Assembly (NCBI GenBank): GCA_039619475.1
Contig: CM077115.1
Span: 413,672,557 to 413,736,556 of the forward strand
Reading direction: 5' to 3'
From: Icerya purchasi
Taxonomy: Eukaryota > Arthropoda > Insecta > Hemiptera > Monophlebidae
Length of the DNA: 64,000 bases
Shown here: positions 37,650 through 49,330 of the stretch, in pieces
How the letters are laid out: every line of letters starts with the position of its first letter
How positions within the stretch are numbered: the stretch's first letter is position 1
The notes under the pieces: generated by a model
Databases searched by the model: none
Seen by the model: the letters and a program-made list of their open reading frames with translations, nothing else
What the model was told of the DNA's origin: nothing
Made by a program: the position numbers and the translations under genes

Positions 37650-38400
37650 TGATCAGATTCATCCTTTCGCATTCAAGCACCCTCCTCCGTCTGCGAAACG
37701 ATTTCAGCTGCATATCTACAACCAAGTATGGTCTCCGGTTTCATTTCGCATTCCTTAAAAACTACACGCTTCTTATCCCGATTCCCAAAGCAAATAAAGA
37801 CACCCTTCGTTTTCTCAAAACTCTAGACGTATCTCTACCGGAGAAAACGATAAACGGACGCCTCTATTTCTTCCTGGAATGCAGAAATATTTCCCCTTTT
37901 CCAGTACAAGTAGGCGACACTGAAAATATCAATCTGCACTCTTCACCTCCCTGGTTTACGAAAATTCTAACAGCCCAAAATAGATAGCAGCATATCTGTA
38001 CTATCTGTACTCGATCAGTTTTGACGTAGAGAAAGCTTTTGACCAAAAACGGCGATATGGAGAACTTGAAAAACGCTGGAATTAACGGCAACATGGTTAA
38101 TTTATTCCGGCGGTTCCTCAGCCGTTCAAGTGAGAATAGGTTTTTTCGGTATCTTCCGCTTTTTTTAGAACCAAATTTCGCAAGGTTTGTTTTTGAACCC
38201 TTATCTGCCTATTATTATGTCAACGATATAGCAGTTTGCGTAAAGCCGCTAGTTGAAGCCCTCCGATTTTTCATTGATAATCTCATTACGTATTACTCTA
38301 CTCAAATTTGGTCCTGCAATCAGCAATCTATAAACTGCAGAATTGAACTGAAAAATTTAGCCCGATGCCTTTAAATGTTCCACACTCTCTCAGTTGGGAT
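37650..38400 (+). pseudogene. Jockey-like LINE reverse transcriptase remnant
   Basis: The plus strand shows RT domain blocks in order: IPIPKANKDTLRF at about 37780-37820; a finger/palm remnant with INGRLYFFLECRNI (37851-37890); DVEKAFDQ at 38022-38045 (catalytic Asp block); LKNAGINGNMVNLFRRFLS (38066-38122); and VNDIAVCVKP (38220-38250). The GVPQGS block and YADD are lost or scrambled by frameshifts and substitutions. It is a dead copy of a Jockey-clade element. Confidence 0.7.
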
Positions 38401-38796
38401 CTACATACTCTATTCGAAAAAAGCAAAAAGAAAAAAAAAAGTATTCAAAAAGAGAACACAAATTGCACCTTCGATTCCTATTTGGAAGAGTAGTGCAGAG
38501 ATGTAACACCGTTGAGGCGAGTTATAATTTCTGAGTGCCGCTCTTATAAGGAGAAGTCACGACTTTTTGATAAAATTTTACAGATCGATAGAAGAACCAT
38601 GAGTACATGAATGATGTAAAATATTAGAATGCAACTTTTTGATTTGGCGCGAGAAATTAAAATTTTTAGATAACACATATAACGAATGTGTTATATGGAT
38701 AGTCGTTTAGACCAAAAAACATATAACCAATTTCAGATTTACCTTGTGTAAACGGTTCGGAAGACTGATTATTTCGAAAAATGAACTATATGTTAT

Positions 38797-38928
38797 CAAA
38801 CAAAAAAATTATTACGAAACAAAAAAATTATTACGAAACAATAAAATTATTACGAAACAAAAAAATTATTACGAAACATTAAAATTATTACGAAACAATA
38901 AAATTATTACGAAACAATAAAATAATAC
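38797..38928. repeat. 19-bp tandem repeat, about seven copies
   Basis: Unit ACGAAACAAAAAAATTATT, with A/T substitutions in the central tract (for example CAATAAAATTATT). Copies follow head to tail with no spacers. Confidence 0.9.
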
Positions 38929-39018
38929 AAAAAAAGCAATTTTAAATTTATTAAAAATTAAAACGCCTTATTTATTATATTTATATGTAGTATAAAAACG
39001 TAAGGTTATCCTAAATTT

Positions 39019-39150
39019 ACGCTGTGGTGTAGTGGCAAAAGTGACAGCAATTTCAACTTGAATGAAAAGTGTAGGTTCGAATCCGCTGATGCCGTCATAT
39101 AAAATTTTTAATCTTACATTATTTATTATTTATTCTTATTGTCTAGTTAC
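39019..39150 (+). mobile_element. tRNA-derived SINE head with AT-rich tail
   Basis: The plus strand has an A box TGGTGTAGTGGC near the 5' end and a perfect B box GGTTCGAATCC at about 39073, spaced as in a tRNA, so an internal Pol III promoter is likely. Cloverleaf pairing is poor. The head is followed by AT-rich sequence with TTATTTATTATTTATTC, like a SINE tail. It differs from the SINE at 32.6 kb and is probably a different family. Confidence 0.55.
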
Positions 39151-39416
39151 TTTAATTCTTTATACATAACTATATATAAATATAATCAAAAGAGGCAGGT
39201 TTAAGTATAAATTTAGAAAAAACAAAAAGGGTGTCAAATGGGAGTTTGAATAAAGAAATAAAATTGGATAACAAGAGGATTGAAAGACTTGACAATATTA
39301 TTTATCTGAGTCAACTAATTTCGGCGAATAATAGAACAATAAAGGAGGTGAAACGTAGAATTGTACTTACCTGGCGGAAATATTGGTCCTTAAAACATAT
39401 CTTTAAAGGCCCATAT

Positions 39417-39690
39417 CTTCTTCTTCTTCTTCGAGTCCCGACCGTTCTCGATCATAGGTGACCATATTAAAGAAATCTTTCGTATGCAAGGTGGACTAAT
39501 TGTTCGGTATTCATCCCCGACCATGCCTTGATGTCGCACATCCACGAGCATCTCCTTCGTCCGACCTTCCTCTTGCCCGATATTTTTCCTAATAATAGAG
39601 TATTTGGATCCACGTATAAAATGGCCAAAGTATTTCCTCTTCCTGTCTTTTATGATGCCTGTTAATTCCATATCCTTATTTCCCATCATC
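39417..39690 (-). mobile_element. Nested 5'-truncated LINE, 12-bp TSD
   Basis: The 274-bp insert is flanked by AAAGGCCCATAT at 39405-39416 and 39691-39702. On the minus strand it encodes a LINE C-terminal fragment (GIIKDRKRKYFGHFIRGSK, then GRTKEMLVDVRHQGM) and ends in a (GAA)n tail (CTTCTTCTTCTTC at 39417-39430 on plus). The tail type matches the LINE at 23.5 kb. Confidence 0.85.
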
Positions 39691-40079
39691 AAAGGCCCAT
39701 ATAGTAATAGGCTAAAATGCACAATACTAAACAGCTGTGTAGTACCCATCCTTACTTATCGTTGTCAGACTTGGACCTTATCTACAAATTTAGCAAATAA
39801 AATAGAGAGACTGCAGAAGGCAGTAGAGAGGTCGATGTTAAGCGTTAAGCTAAAGGATAAAATTAAACATAAAAATATCAGGAATAAACTTGAAAATACT
39901 AGTATTTTTAATAGCGTAATAAATAGACAAAAATGGGACTGAGCGGGGCATATAGCTAGGATTGGAAGCGATAAATGGACAAAGATAGTAACGGACTGGA
40001 ATCTTTATAACAAACGAAAAAGAGGAAGACAAAAATTAAGGTGGGACGACAATATTTCTAAAATGTTAGGTCATAAACA

Positions 40080-42667
40080 CAGTGGCGGCTCGTGAGTAAC
40101 AGAAGTGGAGGTTCACAATTAAATATATTAAATATTACACAAATATTTATTGAAAACAATTTATCAAAAACTATATATATACGTATGTATGTATGTGACT
40201 GAATGTGTGTGCGCATATTAATAATTTTCAGTTAAAAGTCTTGTAAACTAAATCTATTCTTCTATCTTTCTTTAAAGAAAAAAAATTTATAACAGTTTCA
40301 TGAAAGTTAGGAATATTGTGGAACATTTGTTTTTCAATTGATAACATAGCTAAAGTATTTATCCTGTCTTCACACATTGTGCTACATAAAAATGTTAATT
40401 CGTTTTAGTGTCGAAAAACTTAGTAAGAAAATAATTAGCACTTTTTATCCTTAAGTAAAATTACAATTTTAGGTAGAAACTACGTCACTATTGAAAATAT
40501 TCGAATAAATATATGCGGTCCCAGGCTCGTGCCCAGAATTTAGGGGGGGGGGGGGGGTGAAAATTTTCTTTGCATATTTATTTTATAATACATTTTTCAC
40601 TAATATTCGTACTATTAATAATGTCCATCATTTTGATTTATATATTAATAATTTACATAAATGAGTTACCCCGTATATGAACATTAATAAAAATTACACA
40701 CGTTATTGATTATACTCGTAATAAAAAAATTTTTGCATAAAATATTAATGAAGTACCTAAAAATATGAAGCATATTTTTTCTTTTTTCTTTTAAAAGTAG
40801 GTAAAAACACTCTAAAAAATCATCAATATTTATTTTAAATTTGTGATTTTTTTCAGATTTTTTTATATTTATAATAACTATTTCAGTTATCATGGGGGGT
40901 TTAACCCCCAAACCTCCTCCCCCGAAGGACACGGCCTTGTGCGGTCCATTATTAAAAACTAAACTGTGTTCCCAATGATCGACTGTGTATACATATTCAA
41001 AACGTTATTAGTATTTTTAAAAGTGATGCGGTTTCTACTAAATATTTTAATTTTAATTTTAATAATATGAACTGTGAAAACTCGTTACATATTTTTATTT
41101 AAGTACATTAAAAACAAACAAAAGTTAAAATTTTGCAAAATTTTGGTTGTTATTGTTTTTTAAGTCTATGTAATATTTATATTTTATCATTATTTTAATT
41201 TATTAATTATTACAATTATTTTGAACTTGCTTAAAAAGAAAAACAATTAAATTTTTATGCTAAAATATCCAGTCAACATCTTGAACAGTATCAGTTTTAC
41301 ATAATGCATGTCTTACCAACAAGAGTAAATTATAAGATACAGTAGAAATTAGTTATAAAAACATTCAAAAAGCTGAATAATCTGGTTGTTATATCCCATA
41401 TCAAATAAAGCATTATAATTTTTTAATGTTCAAAATTTACTACTAATGAACAGTTCGTTACGAAAATGACACGAAATATTTTGGCATAAAATACGCTGAA
41501 TAAGCAATCATTTATTTATAATTATAACTACACATATTTCTTAGTCAAAAACACAAACAACACACTTTCTTTTTTGTACACAAAAGTATGATAATAAAAA
41601 AACTTAAATCAGTATAAAGCAAGAGTAAGAGAAAAAAAACTGTACCAAAACGGAAGTGGTTTGATATTTTCTTACTTTTGAAGAAATCTGTAATTTTTCG
41701 ATTTTTTATTATAATAAAATAAGTATAGTTATCTTTTTCTAATATTTTTTGCAATGGTCTTACCACAGGTATTCATCAATGTTATATTTATAATAAGTAT
41801 TTTACATGTTGACACTAACAAAATAAACAGAACAAAAAATAACGGTATATCTGTTCTGTTTATATAAATTTCATTTCTTCATTGAAAAAGATTAAGGGTG
41901 ATGTTTTTGTTAAATTCATCTGCATAAATCTTTCAAAGCTAAAAGCTAATTGGTATGCTGTTATAACCAATTTTTACTGGATTTCAATATTTGGAAATTA
42001 TAATGTTGGCAAATAGAATCACGGTAATTTTAAACACATAACTGTTTTTAAATGTACAATATTGTACTAACTTGTATATGTATGGAACACAATAACACAA
42101 TCGATATAATATAGATGCAATTATACACTTTTCTTATAAAATAAAAGTAAAAATAAGCACATAAATATGCTCCAATCAAACTTTATTTCCTTCAAAATTC
42201 AAATATGGTTATAAACAGTAAAAAAATGTAAACATATAATCGTTTTATGAAAATTTTTCGATTAATTCTGTTTATAATCAAATTCACTTCATTAAAGTAC
42301 TGCCCACCTACAAAATATAATCTTGCAAGAACACCGCCTATCGTTTGGTTCACACTTCGAGTGTGCTCCATCAAGCCTATGTAACACATGCACTAACGCA
42401 ACATCATTTTTATCTTTCTGACACACTACTACATTGTACTTACACGGTTTTCGATCGCACGTGCTACAAGTAGCCTTTACACTAAAAGAATTCCAGACAA
42501 AACTTAATTACTTTTTAAAAATGCAAAATCAATTTATTTTTAACATTAATTTTACTAATAGTGATATATAAATAATAAATATAAATAAAAATATTGGATT
42601 CTACTTTTTTAAAGTTGAATCCAGGGTGTTCACGTGCGAATGTGAACACACGAACGAGCCGCCACTG
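40080..42667. mobile_element. Non-autonomous hAT transposon, 8-bp TSD
   Basis: The ends share CAGTGGCGGCTCGT as an inverted repeat (40080-40093 and 42654-42667). The flanking octamer CATAAACA is duplicated exactly at 40072-40079 and 42668-42675. The CA start and 8-bp TSD identify a hAT-superfamily element. The right end also holds a GTGTTCAC/GTGAACAC hairpin. The interior is AT-rich with no transposase, so mobility would need an enzyme supplied elsewhere. It contains the 418-bp MITE at 40522-40939. Confidence 0.9.
40522..40939. mobile_element. hAT MITE nested in the larger hAT, 8-bp TSD
   Basis: The ends CAGGCTCGTGCCC and (reverse complement of right) CAAGGCCGTGTCC form an imperfect inverted repeat. 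The octamer TGCGGTCC is repeated exactly at 40514-40521 and 40940-40947. A G15 run near the left end and CCCCC-rich sequence near the right end extend the inverted symmetry. No coding capacity. Confidence 0.85.
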
Positions 42668-42728
42668 CATAAACATTATCAAAGAGTAGCCTGGGACCGG
42701 CGTGAATGGGCACGTTTGAATAATATAT

Positions 42729-43430
42729 AGAAATATACTTTATGGCTAATAATAATAATAATATAAATATAATAATAAAAATGTTTAATTTTTTATCAAT
42801 TATTTACGGTTCTATAACCCGGTGAAGCATATTTTGTATGCAACAAATTCATTAATAATTAAAATAGGATTACAAATATTTATTCCTATTTTATGTTACT
42901 TATGAATTAATATAATTGACATTAAAACTGATCTTAAAGCTTATTTTTCTTTCTGTGTAATATATATATATATATATATATGTATATATGTAAATGTAAA
43001 TAAAAATAAATAAAATAATATGTATATAAACAAATATACAATTATAAATATAAAGTAATAAGTATTAACGAATATTAATTATAATTAATGTTCTACAAAT
43101 TTTATCTTTACTTCCACAATTTATGATGGCATAAATCGTAAAAAAACAAATAAAACAACAGTTGCTGCGACCCTCTACTACACATATAAAAGAATTATTA
43201 CCACAAGTGCAAAGTTTTTTAAATTTTTCATTTGAAAAACAATTTCGCTTACGTTTAAAATATTTCACGTTTATCTGAAAGTTTGAAGGAAAACCACGCG
43301 TACTTTAGCATCGCAGAGAAGATAGATGATGATAATTGGATGGTGTACAAGCGCACGGATTTTTATAGCGTCTTCTCGCGATTCTATTTCACGTTAGTTT
43401 TCCAACAAGAACAAACACAATTTTGAATTC
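42729..43430. other. AT-rich non-coding stretch
   Basis: Contains ATAATAATA runs and a TA microsatellite at 42960-42983. No gene was recognised. Confidence 0.35.
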
Positions 43431-43436
43431 TCGTAG

Positions 43437-43841
43437 TTAAATTTTTAACTCGTCTATGAAAATACACACCGTAGGGTTGACAAATTGCAGTACATTTTGG
43501 AGAAATAATTTTAACACAACACGTAGATATAGCGTTTTTACAAAAAGTAATTCATCATAAATTAAGGGTTCCGTTAGGCCGCTCCAGGAATAAATTAATA
43601 ACAAAAATGTTTTTGATCTTTTGCAAAAGATTTTATATTTTTTTCTACAAAAGGTTTTATACAGGACAGTATTGCCAGATTTTGAACTTGTTACAATAAC
43701 GTTCGTATATCCTACCATTAAATTGTCTGTTGTCTTTTTAATCCGTGCGCCAAACGATCCTACTGGTTCCTGCAAACATAAAAACACTTGAGATAATAAT
43801 TTTGCGGACATTGTTAAAGCATATTGATACGAATACATCAT
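43437..43841 (-). CDS. Unassigned 134-codon frame, possible exon
   Basis: On the minus strand an open frame runs without stops for 134 codons. It contains a good-looking acceptor (TTTTTATGTTTGCAG, AG near 43768-43769) followed by EPVGSFGARIKKTTDNLMVG. If that acceptor is used, the segment from 43767 down would be an exon or the start of a retained pseudogene. The GARIKKTT segment weakly recalls the N-terminus of the complex I subunit NDUFA5, but the following residues do not fit. The downstream part is hydrophobic and rich in Phe, Lys and Leu, typical of AT-rich non-coding sequence. Not strong enough to name. Confidence 0.2.
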   Translation of the reverse strand: MMYSYQYALTMSAKLLSQVFLCLQEPVGSFGARIKKTTDNLMVGYTNVIVTSSKSGNTVLYKTFCRKKYKIFCKRSKTFLLLIYSWSGLTEPLIYDELLFVKTLYLRVVLKLFLQNVLQFVNPTVCIFIDELKI

Positions 43842-44119
43842 TTTATGTACTACAATAGTTTTGGGACCTTTGATGTCAATTACATATAGACTGATAGTGG
43901 CAGCCTAACTGATCAGTATTTCTAATAAATTATTCATAAAAAAATTTTCCTAATTGCTTTAACTTGAAGGCAAAATTTATTTGCTGCATTTAGTATTTCA
44001 TTTACAGATGTTCTTTATAGCTTACATATTTGGTAATTTTCCTTTGTCGAATATTGTATTTGGTTTTAAATTTTTAGGATTCCGTAATAATAACTTACGG
44101 AATCCTAATAAGATGGTAC

Positions 44120-45420
44120 ACAAATGACAAAAATATCAAATAAAAATCAATACCTCACGAACAGCTTGACTTATAAACTTCAAATTTGGAACATAAATCC
44201 CAATTAAAATTCTCTTTAAAACGATCTATAGCTTAAAGATTACCGATTACCCTGGGCGGCAAAAAACCCCAAAAACCGTCAAGAATATATAATATGGTAC
44301 ATAAAACGACCTCAAAAATGACTTAAAGAATCATAACTCATCACCCCATAAACCTATAAAGCTGAAATTCAAAATATAAACTAAAATGCAGGTGTCCTTT
44401 CATAAAATCAAAAAATTATGCTACAAAAATTATATAAAGTTGCCGAAAAGTTCAAAAAAGTGCAAAAAATGACGTGTCCCCCCACTAGCGCCGCGAGTAT
44501 TACAGCTTAAAATTTTAAACGCGGTTAAAAATACGCGCATCCCCGTATATTTCTCTAGTTTGGAACATCCGGCATTCCAACTTTAAAACTGGACCTTCGG
44601 GGCGCAGAAAGCTCGAAATTTTGGAAAAAATATTTTTTTCCCCGGGCATGTGGATATATCGTTGGAAAGATTGCTATTTGTCGGGAATGAAACTGTATTT
44701 CATATCTTTCACAAAACTTTCAAAGTTGCCGTAAAGTTCAAAAAAGCGCGAAAAATGACGTGCCCCCCCCCCTAGCGCCGCGAATATTATAGCTAAAAAT
44801 TTCGAACACGATTAAAAATACGCGCATCCCCGTATATTTCTCTAGTTTTGAATATCGAAATTTCCAGCTTTAAAATTAGACTCTCAAAGCGTCAAAAGCT
44901 TGAACTTATCAAAAAAAAAAAATTTTTTCCCGGGCTTGCGATATATCATTAGAAAGATCGCTATTTGGCAGGAACGAACCCGTATTCCATTTTCTTAACA
45001 AAACTTTCAAAGCTGCTGAAAAGTTAAAAAAAGTACGAGCTCTAATTTGTAGCCCCCTCTTTGCGAAGTGAGTATTATAGCTATATATTTGGAACAAGAT
45101 ATAAAATATGCGAATACTCGTATAATTCTCTGGTTTGAATCATCCGGCTCTCCAGCTTTAAAATGAGACCCTCGAGGCGCCGAAAGCTCGAAATTTTGGA
45201 AAAAAATATTTTTTTTCCTGAGCATGTGATATATTTTTGGAATGATCGCTATTTGTTCGGAACGAAACCGTATTTCGTTTTCTTAACCAATTTTTCGAAT
45301 TTGCCGAAAAGTTCAAAAAGCGCGAGAACTAATATGTAGCCCCCTGTTTGCATCGCGAATATTATAGCTATAAATATAGAATGAGGTTGAAAATATGCTC
45401 ATTCTGGCATGTTTGATGTA
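44120..45420 (+). repeat. Array of ~287-bp tandem units (repeat family, plus-strand copy)
   Basis: The anchor GCCGAAAAGTTCAAAAA or its variants recurs at 44442, 44728, 45015 and 45303, giving periods of 286, 287 and 288 bp. Each unit also contains a C-rich block (TAGC(C)n), GCGAATATTATAGCT, ACGCGCATCCCCGTATAT, and AGCTCGAAATTTTGGAAAAA. A unique leader of about 300 bp (44120-44440) precedes the units and is shared with the inverted copy at 24.4-28.4 kb, so the array belongs to a dispersed element rather than a simple satellite. Confidence 0.85.
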
Positions 45421-45834
45421 GTTTATTTAAAATTTTGTGTATATATCTGAATAAATTTTATTTAAAAATCGTAACTGAAGTGAAATTACGTCAAGAAAAT
45501 TATTGATTTTATTTGATGAACAGTTGAGAAATTAACTTCTCAGTATAGTAATCTATAGTGACAACCGAGGAAGGTGGTTTAAGTAATAGTATTCAAATAT
45601 AACTATACAGAAGTTCGGAAAACAAACAAGTACAATTACAAATTTTTAACTATTTATTGATAATTAATCCTTCCAAAAATTTAGGACTAAATAGCGTTTA
45701 TTTATTAGAATTTATTGTTTTTTGCAGTACAATATGATGACACTGCGTAATGTGTGAAAAAGAACTGGACTAAAAATATCTGTTTTGGAATTATTGTTGT
45801 TTTGAATTTAGTATTATGAGTAGTCATTAAACCC

Positions 45835-46132
45835 GGGGACTGGCCGTTCCGCTAATCCGAACCCCAATTCCTGTCCCGGAGTCGAAAATTCACCCCAGAC
45901 CGGTAATCCGAACACAAAAGTCACCCCAATTCATGTCCAGGTGGTCGAAATTCACCCAAGTTTCCCCCGATTCCTCCGAGTTTCCCCCGGACGGTTCCCG
46001 TACATATCCGATAAACCGAACGTCCAAACAGTGTCCCGAGGTCAATAAACTAACCAAAGTGTTATTCTGGGGCGCAAGTAACCCCAATTAGTGTCCAGGT
46101 GCTGAAAGTTCCTCCAATTTCCCCAAATTTCT
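45835..46132. repeat. C-rich block with a reiterated CCCCAATT...GTCC motif
   Basis: Strong strand asymmetry: runs of CCCC and CCCCC on plus with few G-runs. The motif CCCCAATTCCTGTCC / CCCCAATTCATGTCC / CCCCAATTAGTGTCC recurs near 45862, 45922 and 46082, followed each time by a GAAA..TTC.CC segment. It directly precedes the 357-bp tandem repeats and the palindrome arm. Confidence 0.65.
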
Positions 46133-46860
46133 CCGAAATTCCCCCGTACGCGTCCCGCTCGTTTCCGATAAACCGATCCGATTATTAATTAACATAAGTA
46201 TATTAATTAATGTCCGAAAGTAACCCAAGTCTCCGCTGGCCCCTCCCGTCGCTCCGTAACCGCAATTTTTTTCAAAATTCAGGACCTAAGTAAGAAAATT
46301 CCAAAATTTAACCCCAATATATTATTTAAAGCGTAAATCTAACCTATAACTCCAGTTCACACCTCTCACACGTATATTTCGTTCTCGCGCACGCTCAGGT
46401 CGCCGTCGCGAAAGCGCACGCGCCGATCCCCCGCATATTCCGATATCCGCCGCGATATCACACCCACACACACACGAACGCTCCGTCTCCAAAATTCCCT
46501 CGTACGCGTCCTGATCGTTTCTGATAAACAGAACCGATTATTAATTAACATAAGTATATTAATTAATGTCCGAAAGTAACCCAAGTCCCCGCTCGCCCCG
46601 CCCGCCCACTGCTACGTTATCACAATTTTTTCAAAATTCAGGATCTAAGTAAGAAAATTCCAAAATTTAACCCCGATATATTATTTAAAGCGTAAATCTA
46701 ACCTATAACTCCAGTTCACACCTTACGCAGGTATATTTCGTTCCCGCGCACGCTCCGGTCGCCGTCGCGAAAGCGCACGCGCCGATCCCACGCATACCCC
46801 GATCTCCGCCGCGATATCCCTGCGCACACATGCGCTCCCTTTCCGATACCGTGATTATTT
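46133..46860. repeat. Two copies of a ~357-bp CpG-rich tandem unit
   Basis: ATTATTAATTAACATAAG recurs at 46181 and 46537, and GTATATTTCGTTC recurs at 46372 and 46731, giving a period of 356-359 bp. Each unit contains AAAGCGCACGCGCCGATCCC (46411 and 46770). A shorter variant, AAAGCGCACACGCCGATCCC, occurs near 47008. The left limit of the provable palindrome (46454) falls inside the first copy. Confidence 0.85.
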
Positions 46861-47349
46861 CTTTAATATTTCAAAGTCTAAGTATACATAATATAAAATT
46901 AGTCGAAGCATATTTTTTTATTTTCCTGATTATCCGATCTTACTACCATATGCTAAAGCGCACGTCACGACCCCGCGCATATATCTAACATAGCGTGCTC
47001 CGCCGTGAAAGCGCACACGCCGATCCCCCGCACTTGTCAACCGTGTACACTGCTCCATTTTTTTTTTTTAATTATTATTTTTTTCACATAATAACCCAAT
47101 CCCTGCTCTGTTGTCTAAACCTAACCGGTTATCCAAAACATTTATAAAATAACAAATCAATTATTTCTATAGTCTAAAATAGCCTTAGTCTCCTTTACCC
47201 CTTCCACCCTCTTTTCCGATCGATTCCGTTATTTTAATATCGAATATATCGCATTCTATTTACTTTTACTACGACCATTAAAACCCCGATCGATGCTCCC
47301 GACGCCACCGTCATTTCATATTGAGAAGTAATTATTTTTTTATGTGACC

Positions 47350-47905
47350 GCTATGAATGCACACCGTCCATTCCCGCACACCCATCTGCTGACGTTAGTT
47401 CCCATACCGTTCATAATAACTTTTATTCAACTCCAAGTATTATGGAATTATTCCAATTATATATTTTCTTCACTTCCGATCATTTCTTCTGACCGATCAT
47501 AATATTTTTATTTTCCTCCGGTTCTAAAAATAAATCCTACAATGTCTTCAACGCGATGAATGCGCACACATCTTCTGCAGCTAGTTTCCATATCGTTCTT
47601 AATAATTTTTCGAGCCTAAATATTATAGAAATAGCAGAAGTATATTTTTTTCGTTTCTGATCATTTCTTCCGACCGTTCATAATATTTTTATTTTTCTCC
47701 GGTTCTAAAAATAAATCCTACAATGTCTTCAACGCGATGAATGCGCACACATCTGCCATCGTTAGTTGCCATACCGTTCATAATAACTTTTTTCAACTCC
47801 AAGTATTATGGAATTATTCTAACTATATTTTTTTTTTCGCTTCTGATCGTTTTTCCCGAACGTTCATAATTTTTTTCCAGACATATGTATTCAAAAATGA
47901 AATCG
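47350..47905. repeat. ~182-bp tandem repeat, three copies (left arm)
   Basis: ATACCGTTCATAATAAC or its variants recur at 47404, 47588 and 47771, a period of 183-184 bp. The middle and last copies share TAAATCCTACAATGTCTTC and GCGATGAATGCGCACACATC. Diverged single units are found near 49125-49240 and 51355-51450. The GCGCACAC core recalls the GCGCAC core of the 357-bp units. Confidence 0.8.
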
Positions 47906-49330
47906 AGTATAATTTTATTTAACACGGTTTCATAATTTCCCTCACCATCCTCTATTCATCCTACACAAATTACAATTCTTTCATAATATATGTTCTAGAC
48001 CTAGTCAAACAATCAACTCTCGCAGAAGTGTAGACGTTGCCTCCAACACCCATTTTACTATCAATTATTGTATATTATTGTTAGATTATTTTTCCAAAAA
48101 GTCTTTTGAAATTTTTGTCCGTTTGTACATATTTTTTTTATTTTATTTGCACGACATCCATTTCCATGCATACACGTTTCCCTAGCATATATAATATGTT
48201 TTATTTATTTTTCAACTCCTCCCAGACTTACATACACGTCCTATTAGGTTCCTTATTAATCGTGAACATTTTTTTTTCTATATTAGCCACAGGAGCATAT
48301 CACATCAGACCCACGCACAGTCATTATATTTAATTTTTAATTATCGATCTTTAATTATTTTTACTGGTATTATTTTTCCGACACATTCACCCCGTCATAC
48401 ATACTTTACATCTTTTAACATTTTGATAGATAACATCTCAGAGCACTAAATAATTTTTATCAACATCGTAACTAATTTTAATATTATACACATCTCAGTA
48501 TAATTATTAAACGAAGGAACTATTATTTTCATTGACGATATTGTTGCTACAAACATTAATCGTCCTTTTCCAGGTATAGTCAACCTCTTCATGTATTCGT
48601 CTCGTCTTTCTATCAACCTTTGACCGCTCAATACTCCACCGCTATTTACCGTTAGTCGCTAGAAGAATATTTTTTTTAGACTCGTTCAAATACACACATG
48701 CACATAAAAAAAATCGACATCAACGTCATCGAACACTGATCTCGACATTTCCAAGAAATTCAATCGCTGCTCCACAGTCTAAGATGTCTCCGCACGCCTC
48801 ACCAGTCGTTTGTAACATTATTGAAGCGCATGTCATGTACCGTTATTTACGACCTTTTTCTACATACAAATTCACGACATGTATACACCTTTTCTAGAAA
48901 GCATGGTGAAAATGGACAATCTCCCCCGATGAAAACTATCTTGAATGATGTACCGTTATTTCATTTATTTTGCAGAAGGTTAATTTAAGGCGTTCATGCA
49001 CCTTTTCTACTATTAAATAAGCAAATGTATCCTTTAAACCTTTCTACCTTTTTGCAATCAATTTACTGACTGTACATACTTTTTATATTTTTTCCACATA
49101 CTCCTTGATCGCCACAACCACCACAAAAGCGCACCATCCATTCGCACACACTCATCTGCTACCGTTAGATCCCATATCATTCATAATAATTTTTTCGATT
49201 CTATTAGTTTAAGAATATTTCATTTTTTTTTGTTGTTTTTTTTTTCCAACTCTAACATTTTTTTTTTCTTTCGAAATCTTTCGTATTATATTTTTTCTCC
49301 CATATAGCTGTCACGTAGTCGTAGCGAAAA

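Larger units (their letters stand above)
39188..42728 (+). pseudogene. RTE-like LINE C-terminus carrying two nested insertions
   Basis: The plus strand encodes the tail of a LINE reverse transcriptase and downstream region: AGLSINLEKTK (39195), then IERLDNIIYLSQLIS, RRIVLTWRKYW, LTYRCQTWTLS, AGHIARIGSDKWTKIV, KRGRQKLRWDDNISKML, and after 42675 QRVAWDRREWARLNN ending at a stop. This is the normal order for RTE-type elements. It is broken by a 274-bp LINE insertion (39417-39690) and a hAT (40080-42667). Across each insertion the frame resumes exactly when the insert and one TSD copy are removed, so the host copy was open there at insertion. One internal stop (after QKWD, 39942) shows later decay. 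Confidence 0.85.

Noticed and set aside
40684..41766. Open frames inside the hAT as a transposase
   Set aside because: Short, Phe/Lys/Ile-rich and without any hAT motif; one crosses the nested MITE end.
43437..43841. Possible NDUFA5 (complex I) exon or pseudogene on minus
   Set aside because: Only GARIKKTT and a nearby acceptor fit; the following residues do not match the family, so no name was given.
46133..46860. Telomere or subtelomere
   Set aside because: CpG-rich tandem repeats are present but no TTAGG-type telomeric repeat was seen on either strand.
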